Source: Portulaca oleracea (Eukaryota > Streptophyta > Magnoliopsida > Caryophyllales > Portulacaceae). From it: a stretch of DNA of 64,000 nucleotides. The notes under the pieces were generated by a model that was given only the letters and a program-made list of their open reading frames with translations, searched no databases and was not told the DNA's origin. The translations under genes were made by a program, and so were the position numbers. Shown here piece by piece: positions 23,120 through 35,427 of the stretch. The stretch spans positions 1,260,001 to 1,324,000 of the forward strand of contig CM055878.1 in the NCBI GenBank assembly GCA_029582165.1, written 5' to 3'. Every line of letters begins with the position of its first letter. Positions within the stretch are counted from its first letter, which is position 1.

Positions 23120-23697
23120 TCACTTTCTCTTTCCCTCCATCTTCCACCATGTCGGGTCGGTCTTTGTTTGATTCAGGATCCTTGGATCCCCTAATGCTCT
23201 CAACTCGTCGATACTCTTACTTTTTGGGGTTCTCCTTCACATGATGGGTTTCTTTCCCTTTCCTTTAGGGATAATTATTTTCTGTCGACCGGAGTTAGAC
23301 TCAGGCTTCAGAATGGTGATGCCCGGAAGTACAGGTTGTATGACACAATTTAACTTAGGTTGGACCGCTTCTTCTTACGAGGAACTTTGGGATTTCGTCC
23401 TGTTGATCCAATGGCAAGTCCCGGTGGATGTCGTAAGCCAACTCCAGTATGCATCCGTGGAGGAGGTGATAACCTGATGAGGTACAGGTGCCTCTACTTT
23501 GGATCTCTTCTTCCAATACCTTAGCCAAGATTCGGTAAAAAAGACTCGCAAATGAGTTAGATCGAGAATTCCACATGCAGACTGGGGTATGTCTTGGAGA
23601 TGCCCATTTTCCTCATGATTCGATTCGGGAAGTAGTAGGTATAGACACCAGATTTTGTACCGGATAGTTTAGATAAATTGTACATATGTAATAAATT

Positions 23698-25036
23698 CAA
23701 AAAATTGTTGGGAGGTGGCACACATCTCTAACAATTGACTAGAAGGGGACAACATTTTTTTAATGCACTTGAAGGGGACCACATCTTCAAAGAACTGGTT
23801 GCTAGGTGATTTTCCGACCTTTTTGACTGAATTTCGCCGATGTATATATGAAAAGACAGAAATACCCCTATGTTTTATCAACCAATTGCTGGGAGGTGCC
23901 ATACATTTCTAAAAACTGACTGGACGGGGACAACTTTTTCAAATTTTCTCTCTGCACTTTCTCTTTCTTCCTCCAAATATTAATAAAACTCAACCCATCA
24001 AAACCATAAACAAACTCATATTCTTCTTCGTTTGTCCACCACCAGACCATCACCACTACCACTACCACTACCACCAGTCCAACCACCACCAACACCACCA
24101 CCACTTCAGCGCTCAGCTACCACCGAGAACAACAATGACCATTTTAAATCAATTCTCAATCTAAGTTTGACACAACCAAGCACTAATCCCTCTTCTCGAT
24201 CATTCCCTATTTCAAACTGAATTCAACACCATTCCATAACCACCAACCATACTCCATTTTTGCATCCCAAATATCAGCAGAAAAAGCGACTCCAGCCACC
24301 CAAAAACACCCATAACCACCCGAGCTCAATCCTGAACCATCTCGTTTCTCCTCTATTTCGTGCGACCAGACCCGCAGCTGCCAGCGACTTATGTTGACGG
24401 ACGTCCAAACCCACGACAACCAAACGATGCACCCGACGCCCTTCCTCCGTCTCTCTCCTTGCTTGCTTGATATTACGTCTTGATGGGTTGAGTTAACACC
24501 TAAAATCAAAAAACTGATTGAGAAATTGACATGTTAATGGAATGAGGAAAGGGATTTGTGCTTGGTTGTGTCAAACATAGATTATGGTTTGATTTAAAAT
24601 AGTCGTGATGGTTCTCGGTGGTGGTTGAGTGTCGAATTAAGTGATGGTGGTGTTGTTGGCGGTTGGACTGGTGGTTGTGTTGGTGTTCAGGTGGTGGGCG
24701 AATGAAGAAGAAGGAGAAGAAATGGGTTTGTTTATGGTTTTGATGGGTTGAGTTGTATTGATTTTTAATGGGGAGGAGAGAGTGCAGAGAAGAGGTGTGA
24801 AAAAATTGGTCCCGTCCAGTCAGTTTTTTAGAAATGTATGGCACCTCCCAACAATTATTTGATAAAACATATGGGTATTTCTATCTTTTCATATATACGT
24901 AGCCAGAATTCAGTTAAAATGGTCGGAAAATCACCCAGCAATCAGTTCTTTGAATATGTGGTCCCCTTCGAGTGCATTAAGTGGTCCCCTTCTAATCAGT
25001 TGTTAGAAATGTGTGGCACCTCCCAACAATTTTTTG
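23698..25036. mobile_element. non-autonomous Mutator-like element with ~510-bp terminal inverted repeats
   Basis: The ends read CAAAAAATTGTTGGGAGGTG (23698) and its complement ending at 25036. They are flanked by a perfect 10-bp duplication GTAATAAATT (23688-23697 and 25037-25046). The arms (about 23698-24205 and 24530-25036) are inverted copies through GGAGGTG(C/G)CA, 'TGACTGGACGGGGAC' and a CCACCA-rich tract. Between them is about 320 bp of single-copy sequence. Long inverted repeats and a 9-11-bp duplication define the MULE class. No transposase is encoded. The core gives a 100-residue minus-strand frame (24207-24509) that I cannot identify. Confidence 0.88.
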
Positions 25037-25362
25037 GTAATAAATTAGCATGCAAAAGTCAAAAGCCAAAAATACAAAAAAAACCCCAAAAATACAAAAA
25101 AAAAAAAAAAACCATGCCATGTCATCAATCCGTGTGAGATAACATTCAAACACATCCCCTAATTTATGTATGCATGCCATATCATCAATCCGTGCGAGAT
25201 AACATTCAATCTATGCATCCATGCAATCCCCAAAATCGTGCACTCCCCTAATCTCCTCTTATCAATTAATCAAATAACTCTAATAGGGGGATTATGATAT
25301 TAAAGGAGCATGGTTGGTGGATCATGTTTATTCCCTTCCATTCTATCAACTCCCTCCTCACC

Positions 25363-25370
25363 TATAAATA
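25363..25370 (+). promoter_or_regulatory. LTR TATA box
   Basis: TATAAATA followed by a C run (25371-25381) and a long CT-rich leader (TCTCTACTCTCTCTATAATC). It agrees with + orientation of LTR-B. Confidence 0.65.
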
Positions 25371-26821
25371 CCCCCCCCCCCATTTGTCACTCATTTCACC
25401 AACAACTCTCATAAAAACACTCTTCATCACTCTCTACTCTCTCTATAATCATTCTACACCCTTACTCTCTTCATTTCTCTACTCTTATTATCATTATACT
25501 CTCAAAATTCTCTTCTATCCTCCATAATTATCATCCATATCATCACCACACCAACCATATAACCATACCTCCAATCATTTAATCCTTCATTCCATCATCC
25601 ATCTAACACCAAGTCCAAGCATCCACCACGAAGAAGGGATCATTTTGAAAGCTCAAGGTAAGAGTCGTGTATATCTTCATTATTGTATTTTCAACCATGT
25701 AATTTATTCTTAGATCATTCTACCTGTACATTATTTTTTAAAAGAAGAATTTGTTTTATTCTTGCATGATTGGAATATAACGTCGTGAAATCTATTTAAC
25801 TTCTCCCCGCTCTTTTTCTTTTCAAGTTCGATTTTAGTAGAGTTTGTTTTTTTAAACAGGCGGATGCGAGAATTATTTAATTCTCGAATTCATAACCTTG
25901 CCCCTTAATTCGGAGTTTGGGTTCGTAAACCGGAGTCATTTTTTATATTATTTTCGGTTTGTCGGTTTTCTTAAATCGGCTGGCGACTCTTTCTTTATAA
26001 TCTTTTTTTGTTATCCAACATGCATGCTTATTATGTCGAAAGAAGTTATAAAAAATAATTTACATATGCCCATATTCCGATCCAGAGCCTACCCAAGAGA
26101 AAACGCCATAGAAGTCATCATAGACCACATGGCCTTTGAATTTTCTAGGTACTTTCTGTTGGGCCTTGTGGGCCTGTGTGCTTCCTACTTGGCCCGGGTT
26201 TGAATCGGATTTTATGTAAAATTATTTATAAATTAATTCGATGTAATTTCAAGTGTGTGAATGATAAAAATTGATTATAAATAAATAAAAGCCTCCACTC
26301 AAAAACGTTTTTCATAAAATAAAAATTATCCTTATTTAAGGATTAAGCAACCTTAGTCGGCTCCCGATCACCTAAGTAACGCATCCGAAACCGATTCCCC
26401 GAACTGGAATCTTTCGGGTCCTAAAGTAGGTAAGCTCGGATAGGCCCAAGATAGTCACATGGGCGGCCTGGCGACAATGGTTGGTCAAGCAAGGGACCTT
26501 CCACCATTAGATTCAGCACTAGATTTCCTTGTGGTTCTTCAAAAAAGCGACCCACTTGACAAAACTCTTACAAGCATCATACTTCCTCTTCCGTCAGCAA
26601 AAAAGCTGCCAACTCCGAGGCGGTAATAGGAGAGTAGATCATACTAAGATGCTCCGTGAGCAAAATCTACAAGAAAGGAGAAAGAAGAATGAAATTCCGG
26701 TTGGACAAAAAAAAAGAAAAAAGAAAAATCACAACCGGAAAATTATCGGTGTATAATTCAACATGGATCGACTTCTAATTCCATGCAAAATCATGAAAAC
26801 ATGTACAAAAGAAAAAGAAAA

Positions 26822-26856
<35 letters not shown>
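26822..26856. repeat. (AAAG)n microsatellite
   Basis: About nine GAAA/AAAG units, lying inside the proposed antisense-ORF intron. Confidence 0.9.
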
Positions 26857-26858
<2 letters not shown>

Positions 26859-27147
26859 TATGCAGTAACAAAAAGGAAAACACCGAGACTTACTTGAATA
26901 GCAAGAAGGTTTCCCCGAAAGATTTGTTTGGAGTTCTAAGAGTCTAAACCAAGTAGGGTCTCCGTGATCATTATGGGTGCAGGATTACAACCCCGGGTCA
27001 TTTCGTCCACAATATGGATAAGAGAAAGAAGAACAAATCCCGACCTCATGGCAAAATAAAAATTCATTGAAAATACAAAATACCAAACCTCCAACTCTTG
27101 TGGCCGGACGGAGTCGAAGTGCCTTGGGAGATTATAAGAAATCCACC

Positions 27148-28039
27148 TGTTGGAGCCCAAGAGGGGGGTGAAGTTCACAATTAAGATCTACACACTAGGT
27201 AAGGACGTTAGAGAAAACTTTCTTGGTTTCAAGCCAAGGATCAAAACACAGTGTAACTGAAATACCTCATTAGATTTATAACAATCAAAGAACAAGTTAC
27301 ACTTACAAAACAAAACAATAAGTAACAGCCCGAAGGCAGTTACTGATAGGATCACTGACCAAGACTGAATGTCCTTGATTCAGCTACAGATAAGGATCGT
27401 CGTAGGAAAAACCCTAGCGGCAATTTGGAACACGATGGATTACATTGAAGTACAAACACGCACAGCCTTAGTCCGTCAAGGCTCTGCTACACACCATCTC
27501 TCCACCACATGTGGACACAACGAATGCTCACCAAGGTCCTTGGCTATACCTTCACCAGAGGTCCTTTACTGACTACCTTCACCACCGAACCATTGGTTAC
27601 AAACTCGGAGAAATCCCACCGGATTTCTTACTCCACGATTACTTCCGTGGAATCGCCTATCTTCTCAATTCTTCTATCGTCCTTTTTATAGATGCCTTTG
27701 GATGCTTGGACTTGAGACCTTCCAACGGTAACTTACCTTGTGTGTTGATTTCTTCCCTTTTGTTGCTACAATAATCATGATTGATTTCCCTTGATTTGTT
27801 TCCTTTTGTTTCCTTTTTATATCTACAAGAATCATGCCCATAATAAGAATATATAATATATAATCAAAATATATATATTATATACACATAATCTAAGTAT
27901 ATAATCAGAATATATATTATATACTCAGAATATATAATCAGATTATATAGGCAACTTCCCTTTTCCGGATTTTCACTTTCATTAAAACCGAAGGTCCTTC
28001 GCGGGTGCGCGGTGAAGGACCTTGACCCTGTCTTCAACA
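27148..28039 (-). mobile_element. solo copia-type LTR, minus orientation
   Basis: On the + strand it begins TGTTGGAGCCC and ends GTCTTCAACA. Perfect CCACC duplications flank it (27143-27147 and 28040-28044). There is no PBS or polypurine tract outside, so it is a solo LTR. The minus strand has CTATAAAAAGG near 27683. The left end (AGAGGGGGGTGAA) resembles the copia LTRs at 11843 and 14934. TATA-rich repeats lie at 27850-27950. Confidence 0.88.
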
Positions 28040-28209
28040 CCACCTGTGCATGCAAATCAACCATGTTGTCAACTAGGATATGCTCTAAAGCCTGATCATT
28101 GAAGTTCATCAGTTCTACAAACTTCTCCGACGATTGTGATTAAGAGGAGTTGTTGTAGGGCTGTAAATAGGGGTGAACAAAAATTCCGAGAATCCTGGTC
28201 AAGTCCCGG

Positions 28210-29225
28210 TGGAGTGTTACCGTACGTGTGGTGGAGTGATGATAGCTTGAGTGAATGAATGGATTCGAAATTCAATAAGAACAAAGCCTTGAACACCCAA
28301 AGGTTGGATATGACCTTGAGCAAGGAGAGTCCACAACTCTAGACCTAACACCCCACCATGATTATCTAGAAAATTCCACCAATAATCACTAAAGGAATGA
28401 CTTGAATCACCACCAAAATTACTTGGATAAAGATAAGAAGGTTTGAGAGAAACAAGAGGAAAACCTTTACAAATGCAAAAGCATCACAAAACCTAATCTG
28501 AATAATCTCCCTATGAAATAAGCTAGGGGGTGTTTATACTAAAAAGGGGGAAAAATCAAAACACAGTGTTTTGGGGAAAAAATCACGCGCAGAAAATGGC
28601 TCTTGCGGCGCTATTCTGATGCAGTGTGGCGCGGCAGACCATTAGACAAAGAAATGTCGGCGTCGCGATGGGAGTCGCGGGCGCGACCGAGCAAGGGATG
28701 CAGCAGCCAACATTTGGGCAGAAGGAGGTCGCGAGTGTGACCCATGCGTCGCGGGTGCGACGTCATTATGGGCAGTTTTCTTCTGCCGACTTCAAACGCG
28801 CATAACTTCTTCATATGGACTCCGTTTTAGGCCCATAAGATATTGATGGAAAGCTCTCGGTGTATACATTAAGCTTCAAAAATTTGCATTCCGTTAGAGT
28901 TGTATCGAAAGAGTGAAGGAACGTCCATTTCCACAACCCACGTTTACCCCTTTGCGCTTATTCTTGCCGAAGGACTTCGAACCCTTTTAAAGGCTCGAAG
29001 TAGCTCCTGATGAGGACCTAGCTCCACTTCCATGGTCCAGGGTCCCATTTGAAGTGGATACTACACCCAATACCGATCAAACGACACCTCCAAGGTCTTG
29101 GGTCCACCCTGAAATGCACTCTACACCTGACCTTGGAGTTGATTTCTTCGTGTTCTTTGGTGGTGGTGAGGATAGACTTGAAAACCATGGATCCCGAGGC
29201 TCGGGCCCCAGCCCGGTACGCTCCA
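28210..29225 (-). repeat. 3' LTR of the 28210-39874 element
   Basis: 1016 bp. The minus strand starts TGGAGCGTACC and ends GGTAACACTCCA. Between about 28600 and 28770 it has GTCGCGGG(T/C)GCGAC-type inverted repeats, several of them decayed, directly upstream (minus sense) of a TATA-like AGTATAAACA at 28531-28540. Confidence 0.9.
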
Positions 29226-29238
29226 TACTCCCCTTCTT
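29226..29238 (-). promoter_or_regulatory. polypurine tract
   Basis: AAGAAGGGGAGTA on the minus strand, immediately before the 3' LTR. The same purine run precedes the LTR at 61163. Confidence 0.8.
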
Positions 29239-29398
29239 GAAAAAGAGTTTTCCTCAACTCTTGGGAGTTAAAATGAAGGCTCACTTCGGGGCTCGACTAC
29301 CCGTTACATGAACCCTCCATCAAACCGATCACGATCTCGCTATGAACTCCACCTTGCTTGAAGATATAAGAATTCTTGAAGAGGCTTGGGGGTGAAGG

Positions 29399-30812
29399 TG
29401 ATAAGTGCTTCTTGTATATATGAATACTTGGTTGTTTTGATTGGAATTTGGGGAATATTTGATTTGATTATATTATTTTATGCCCGAAATTCCCATATTA
29501 CGCTTGGTTTGGAGTTTGGTGAGTTTTGTAGGTAATTTGTGAAGAATCGATGTAAACCGAGCTAAAAATCAAGTGTAGATCCAAGTTATGAGCTTAAAGG
29601 ACCAAGAAGTGAGATGTTGGATCACCCAAGGCCCAAACAATGGCCCAAAGGACTCCTAGACCTGAAAAAGCAGTGGCACGGGTGGTGCCAGAGGAGGCAC
29701 GGGTAGTGCCTATGACCAGAACTTGAAGAAATTTGTGCAGGGAGCTGACACGGGTAGTGCCTGGGGGGCACAGTCCGTGTCACCATGAGCACGGTTCGTG
29801 TCACACCTGGCACGGTCCGTGTCTCTTGTGTCTTTTCATTTTCGGCGGTTTTGAGTTGCTATTTGCCTATATTATGCTTATTTCCGGTTGTGAAGAAGGC
29901 AATAATCATTCCACCATCTTCCATTCCATCCCTAATCATATCCTTCATTCATATTACATGCACCATTGAAGATTGAAGATCGAAGAGCATCTTGAATACA
30001 CTTTGAAGTGGAGGAGAAAAAGTTCTCCATAGTTGATGCGTAGCAAGATTGTTCTTCCCTTTGGTTTATTTCTCATTCTCTCATAGATTTACATATGCTT
30101 TCTAGAATAGATTTCAATTGCTTTGTAGTTTTAAACATGAATTGTGAGTAGTTCTTTTTAGTTTAGGGGATGAACCTTGAAGTTGCTTGATGAATTGACT
30201 TTGTTGGATTGAATTATCATGAATTTAGTTTGTTTCAATCTATTTGGTCTTTGAATTGAATTGTTATTGCTTTTGCTGGATCACCAATTGCAAGTTAATA
30301 GGTTGTTGAATGAAGTACCGAAAGGAGAAGTTTGATTTCCCGAAAACCTAGATTAAACTAGTTAAAATTATCTAGACATAGAAGTTTTAATTAGGGTTCT
30401 TGAGATAATTAGATCTTTAACCTTGACTAAATCGAAATAACCACGTAAGTAGGTGCTTGGTTAGTCTTGGCAATTCGCTCTAGTGGCAAAATTTCATTGC
30501 GAAGTATTCTATGCGATTATCGAACCTTGATTGTGCAAATTAATGAAATGAAAGTTCAATCCACGTCGTTGATTCGTTATTTAACTTAGGTTTCATCCCC
30601 TGAATGCCTTTTTACCTTGATTAAATTAGAAAAGTTTGTGTGAATATTAGTTTGTTTAGTTCTTGATTGTGATTAGATTTAGAATTTCAAACCAAAAACG
30701 GATCGACTTAGCAATCAACTAGGAGGCTAGTTTAGTGCGTTGAAAGGAAAAGTCCCTGTGGGAACGACCTTTATTTATGCTACAATTTCACCCGTGCACT
30801 TGCGGCTTATCA
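29399..30812 (+). repeat. Athila 5' LTR
   Basis: 1414 bp. An array of short inverted repeats (GGCACGG.....GTGCC and variants such as GGCACGGTCCGTGTC) occupies 29675-29823. Confidence 0.93.
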
Positions 30813-30818
30813 AGTTTT

Positions 30819-30836
30819 TGGCGCCATTGCTGGGGA
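30819..30836 (+). promoter_or_regulatory. primer-binding site, Asp-tRNA type
   Basis: TGGCGCCATTGCTGGGGA lies six bases after the 5' LTR end. It differs from the standard Athila site TGGCGCCGTTGCCGGGGA at two positions. Confidence 0.9.
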
Positions 30837-30951
30837 TTTTGTCCCTAGCCAGCCACTGAACGAATACCCTAAGGTTGCCTAAGTCGTTTATTTTCTGTTT
30901 TGATTTTCCTTGGTGCTTTGGTTTTTGTCTTGCCAGGTTCACTCTACGTGC

Positions 30952-32402
30952 ATGCAAAAAGCTCCACTTTTTGAGTTTGATCCTGAAATCGAAAGAACCT
31001 TTCGCTCCCGGCGAAAGAAGCAAAAGTTAGAGCACGCCCGGAGAAGACAAGAAGAGAACTCCAAGCGAAAGAACGCCATGTCCGGTGGCGGTGGCGGCGG
31101 CGGTGGTGAAGAGCCTAGAATCACGCTTGGCTCCTATGTGATGCCAAATGTCACAAATCAACCCTCCGTCATTAATCCTCCAAGAGTGGCCGCTGACGAT
31201 TTCGAGCTGAGGAGTTCACTCATCAATTTGGTGAAGGCCAACCCATTCCATGGCCTCCCCAATGAAGATCCCAACCGGCACCTTCGCCTATTCAACCAAG
31301 CATGTGAGACCTTTAAGGCAAATGCAATGGTGCACGCAATCAAGCTGCGATTGTTTCCCTTCTCACTTGAAAGGAAGGTTTGGGAGTGGTTGGATGCTCT
31401 TCCATCAAGCTTTGCCATCACCACTTTTGACCAACTTGCTAGCTTATTCTTGGCAAGTACTTTCCTCCTAGCAAGTTGACGAGCCTCCGGAATCAAATCT
31501 CAACATTTGTCCAAGAGCCGGATGAGTCCCTCTATGAAGCATGGAAGAGGTTCAAGGACCTCTTACGTCAATGCCCCCACCATGGTTTAGAACCATGGGC
31601 CCCGATACAAGCCTTCTACAACGGGGTGGATGACAACTTGAGGGCCAACATCTTGGCGGCGGCGGGAGGCAACATCATGTCCAAAACAGTGGCAGAACTT
31701 CAAACTTTGATTGAGGAGATGGCGATCAATAGCTACCAGTGGTCAAAGCCCCGTTCCAAGAGGACGGGAGGTAAGTATGAAGTTGATGCTATTTCTATGT
31801 TGAATGCTAAGTTGGATGCCATGACTAAGAAGATGGATTTGTTGAATGTGAATGCAACCCCTCCCCCACAAGCTCCCCAAAAGCCTAACTTAGAGACCAT
31901 GATACAAGCTTTGATGTTGTCTCAACAACAACACCAACAACGGCAACGTGAGCATCAACAAAGACAAGATGAGATGATTAAGGCCTTAACTACTAAAGTT
32001 GACCTTATGAGCACCCACACTCAAATGCTTGAGAATCAAATTGCCATTCAAGCTAGTACCTCCACTACCCCTCCGGGAATGCTTCCCGGAAAGCCCGAAC
32101 CTAACCCTAAGGAACAATGTAATGCCATTGTTTTGAGGAGTGGGACACAATATGAGGGACCTAGCGTGCCAAATGCTAAGCATGGGGGAGTTGTGGTTGA
32201 GAAAGAGGATGAGAGGCCTAGTGAGAATGTTGTTGGTTTTGAGAGAGAGAAAGACCTTGAGAGTGAGCATTCAAAAGAGAACACCGAAACCCGACGTTCA
32301 TCTCCACCTAGAGTTTACAAACCACTGTTACCCTTTCCTCAAAGATATGCTAAGGCTAAATTTGATGCAAAATTCGGCAAGTTCTTTAATATGTTAAAGT
32401 AA
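30952..32402 (+). pseudogene. Athila Gag, broken by one frameshift
   Basis: Structural protein that would form the particle and bind element RNA. The start at 30952 ('MQKAPLFEFDPEIERTFR') is preferred to an in-frame ATG at 30910, because Athila Gags begin just before the FDPEIER motif. A Gly run (31087-31107) precedes the conserved capsid: 'NPFHGLPNEDPNRHLRLF' (31236-31290) and 'FPFSLERKVWEWLDALP' (31357-31405). The frame is lost at about 31456 by an apparent one-base deletion in an A run and resumes at 31476 with 'LRNQISTFVQEPDESLYEAW'. A Gln-rich stretch lies at 31921-31975. The downstream frame ends at a TAA at 32400-32402 that looks like a point mutation of Lys. Confidence 0.9.
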
Positions 32403-33400
32403 TTGAATGTGAATGTGCCGTTTTTGGATGTTTTATCTCAAATGCCTTTGTATGCAAAGTTTTTGAAAGAAATCCTCTCTAAAAAGAGGAAAATTGATGA
32501 AATTGAGGAAGTTGCTTTGACTGAAGAATGTAGTTCCGTGGTTCTTAACAAGCTTACTCCTAAGCTTAAGGACCCGGGAAGCTTTAGTATTCCATGTGGC
32601 CTAGGTAGCTTAACCGTTGACCAAGCTTTGTGTGATGTGGGTTCTAGTGTAAGCTTAATGCCTATTCTTTGTATGAACGGTTGAACCTAGGAGAGTTAAG
32701 ACCAACTGCCATGTCATTGCAAATGGCGGATCATTCTATCAAGTACCCTAAGGGTATTTTGAAGGACTTTCCCCTTAAGGTGGGTGATTGTTATGTGCCG
32801 ATTGATTTTGTCATCCTTGATATGCCCGAAGATTCCCGTACCCAAATCATTTTGGGGAGACCTTTTCTTGCTACCGTAGGATGTGTTATAGATGTACAAT
32901 GTGGAAAGATGAAGTTTAGGATAGGGGAACATGAACTTGAGTTTGATTTATTCCGTGATGTTTTGCCACGTGGCGTTTCCCCTTGCTTTGGTGTTGTTGT
33001 GTTTGGTGAGAAGGATAAGAATGTTGATGGTTTGATTTGTGAAAAGAAAGATGATTGTGTGCATGTAGTGGAGAGTGAAAAGCTTGAGAAATCTCGTGAC
33101 CATTTTGTTGCAAATTCTTGTGGTTTATTTATTGATAAAGGCCATGAACTTGGCGATGCAAGGGTGGGAATAAAAGAAATTTTTCTCCCAACTAACATCA
33201 TTAAGAACGTGCCTTATGCTATTAACAAGGGTACATTGGATGAGATTTTCATGTTTGATGATGGAGATCCTTCCATTTTTGAAGGAGGTGATGAGTTTGA
33301 CCCAAGCTGTGGGGTCAATTTGAAGATGTTTAGAGGTACTATGCAATGTGAAGTTCCAAAAGCCCTTGGCTATGGAGTTATGGACTATTCGCCGGGTTGA
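32403..33400 (+). pseudogene. Athila aspartic protease region, one frameshift, no RT
   Basis: In frame with the end of gag (only the stop at 32400 separates them). 'VNVPFLDVLSQMPLYAKFLK' leads into the retropepsin: catalytic motif CDVGSSVSLMP with the Asp at 32634-32636, a flap region 'LQMADHSIKYPKGIL' and the second signature 'IILGRPFLATVG' (about 32845-32880). A one-base deletion near 32662 moves the frame (second part 32669-33400). The enzyme would cleave Gag. A further 170 residues of unassigned tail end at a stop at 33398. Pol normally continues into RT here but does not. Confidence 0.88.
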
Positions 33401-35427
33401 GAGGTACCTTGTCCAGCTTAGGACATTAAACAAGCGCTTCTTGGGAGGCAACCCAGGCTTTTTCGATTTTATTTTTTATTTTTTATTTTTTTTAGGATTT
33501 TCTAAAATTTTTCCTTATTTTTCTTCTTTTTATTTATGATTTTTCTAGATTTGTGTTTTCTTCCTTTGCTTCTCGAGTGATGTTTCGCATTGCGGCCAAT
33601 GCTCGGTTCAAGCATGGGGGGGGATATGTGTAAACTTTTTGTGGATATGTGTGTTTTGAGTCGTTTTTATTTTTGATTTTTAACTTGTTTTGAGTTTTTT
33701 TTTCTTTTGTTTTGATTTTATTTCCTTTGTTTTCTAGATTTGCTCGTAGTTTTTAATTTCTCCTTTTCTTAGGTTGTTTTCGTTTTCTTATTTTCTTATT
33801 TTCATTTTGAGTCTTGTAAAAAGTTTTTGAAAATTGAAAAAAAAGAAAAAAAATTAGAAAATTTAAAAAAAAAAAACTTTTTGATATAGGATTAGGCGAG
33901 ATAGTTTTCTTTTGACTTGATTTGATCTTGTATAGCGTGTTTGTGAAAGACTGTGAATTGACATGAGTTGTGAAGCTAAATGTTGTGAGAATTGTGCTAG
34001 GATAATGAGATCGATTACTTTTGTCACTATTTTAAGAGTGAGTTGTGCATATGCATATCTTTCAAACTGGGTAATGATTGTTGAGCACTACCCGTGAGTC
34101 CACATAAGCCTTAAAGAAAAGACTAATCATTTTTATTAGTCTTATTTCTATGAGTGACTCACCATTGTGGCATCCTCCTTCATTTGTTTTGCATCTCCTT
34201 GAAATTGCTATGCGTTGTACATTGACAAGATGATAGAGGCATTAGGAATTGAACCCGCAAGCCTTGACCGCCCGTTAACATCAGAAAATCGGTAGTTAGC
34301 CCCTTCCTTGCCTTGACTTTTTTCTTTTCTTGAACCCACATTATAAGCCTTGGCCGATTATATAATTCTTACCTTTAAGCCATAGCTTGAAATGTTTTGA
34401 GTATGAAGTTGGGTTGATTATGGTTACTTTGGTGGTTTGGTTTGTGATGGGGATTGGTTTGAGTTGTAAATATTGATTTGATTCCCCAAATTTTGTACAT
34501 TGAGGTTGTTGGGTGGAATTGGAAACTTGCCTAGTGAGTTGTATATAAGTGTGTTGTTTGTGTGTGTTTGAATCAAAGAAAAAAAGAGAAAAAAATATCA
34601 GAAAGGAAAAAAACAGAAAAAGTGAAAAAAAAATCGGAGAATTCCGGAAAAAGAAGAAAAAGACAATAAAGTGTTTGACTTTTCGGTTTCTTTTGTTTTG
34701 TTTTAAGGCGAGTTCCCAATTGATAGTGGGTTTGTTTGGGATTGATTATAAGTGGTAGGATGCATGAATGTTGAATTGGTGTGGAATAATTTCAAGCTTT
34801 GGTTTTTATCTCCACATTTCCCAAATATTATCCACTTCTTACCCTTAACCCTAGCCCCGTTAGAACCCTTGAAAGTCCTCTTGATTGTCATTGTTGCTTT
34901 GCAAATCGCGGTGGAGAGTTGAGATTCTTAGCAAGTACGTGGTTGGTTGTGGCTTTGGTTTGAGTATTTGAACGAACTTTCAATGATTTTTCATATTCAA
35001 ACAAATGAGAGGAGTGTTTCACATTCCCAAAAAGAGAGTTTGCTCTTCATTCTTACCTAGTTTCATGCTTAGCATGTGCCTTCTTATCTCATTCGGTGAT
35101 TAAGGGTGATTGGTTGAACTTGATGAGTGCCATTCTTGAATCATTTGTCTTCATTTACTTGTGTAAATTGACTTCTTTTTCACTCTTGTGTTGTACTTTA
35201 GAGATTGGGTTGATTGAATTTCCTATCGATGCCATCCTTAGGAGTTGTAATTAAATAATATTTTCGTTTTATTATTTTTACTTTTGAGTTTTCTTTTTAT
35301 TTTTGCTTTGAGTTCTTTGAGTCTTTTTGTCCCGGTTTCTTTCATTTTCTTTTATTTTCTTTCTTTGCCTTTTCTTTTGAGTTTTGGACTTGCTTAGGGA
35401 CAAGCAAGGACTAAGCATGGAGGATTT
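33401..35427 (+). other. Athila non-coding internal region
   Basis: Two kilobases without a credible ORF, starting with GGGAGGCAACCCAGG (33442-33456) and an internal G run (33616-33624). A/T homopolymers occur at 33470-33870 and 34560-34670. It ends at AAGCATGGAGGATTT before the LTR. RT-integrase and any envelope-like gene are missing. Confidence 0.7.

Larger units (their letters stand above)
23640..26425 (+). mobile_element. solo Tat-type LTR (LTR-B) containing a Mutator-like element
   Basis: It starts TATAGACACCAGATTTTG and ends GGGTCCTAAA (ancestral ...ACA). It is flanked by GTAGG at 23635-23639 and 26426-26430, and no internal region adjoins either end. Removing the 1339-bp Mutator-like insert and one 10-bp duplication leaves about 1.4 kb, similar to LTR-A. 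Its right half aligns with LTR-A in reverse (GCATCCG, GGATTAAGCAACC, GGCGACTC). A TATA box lies at 25363-25370. It interrupts the antisense Tat ORF, whose reading resumes across the site. Confidence 0.82.
23120..28150 (-). pseudogene. antisense ORF of a Tat element, with an intron, split by two LTR insertions
   Basis: Convergent to the integrase, the minus strand carries a diverged protein in pieces: 'KFVELMNFNDQALEHILVDN' (28045-28140); 'NLPRHFDSVRPQELEVWYF' and 'RSGFVLLSLIHIVDEMTRG' (26945-27142); a possible intron (GTAAGT donor at 26893-26888, pyrimidine tract, AG acceptor at 26668-26667); a piece ending 'VTILGLSELTYF' (about 26431-26500), which continues directly as 'PNRIMRKMGISKTYP' on the other side of the solo LTR (23639 down); then 'AKVLEEEIQSRGTCTSSGY' (about 23450-23520). 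Stops and frameshifts are present. Antisense ORFs downstream of pol are known in the Tat lineage (Ogre/Retand group), some related to plant mobile-domain proteins. The exact family here is inferred. Confidence 0.6.

Noticed and set aside
24032..24220. Pro/Thr-rich ORF in the left MULE arm.
   Set aside because: Low-complexity CCA repeat within a terminal inverted repeat, present in mirror form in the other arm.
30939..33451. Minus-strand frames of up to 136 codons opposite the Athila gag-protease.
   Set aside because: They are antisense shadows of the real coding strand, with no domain of their own.
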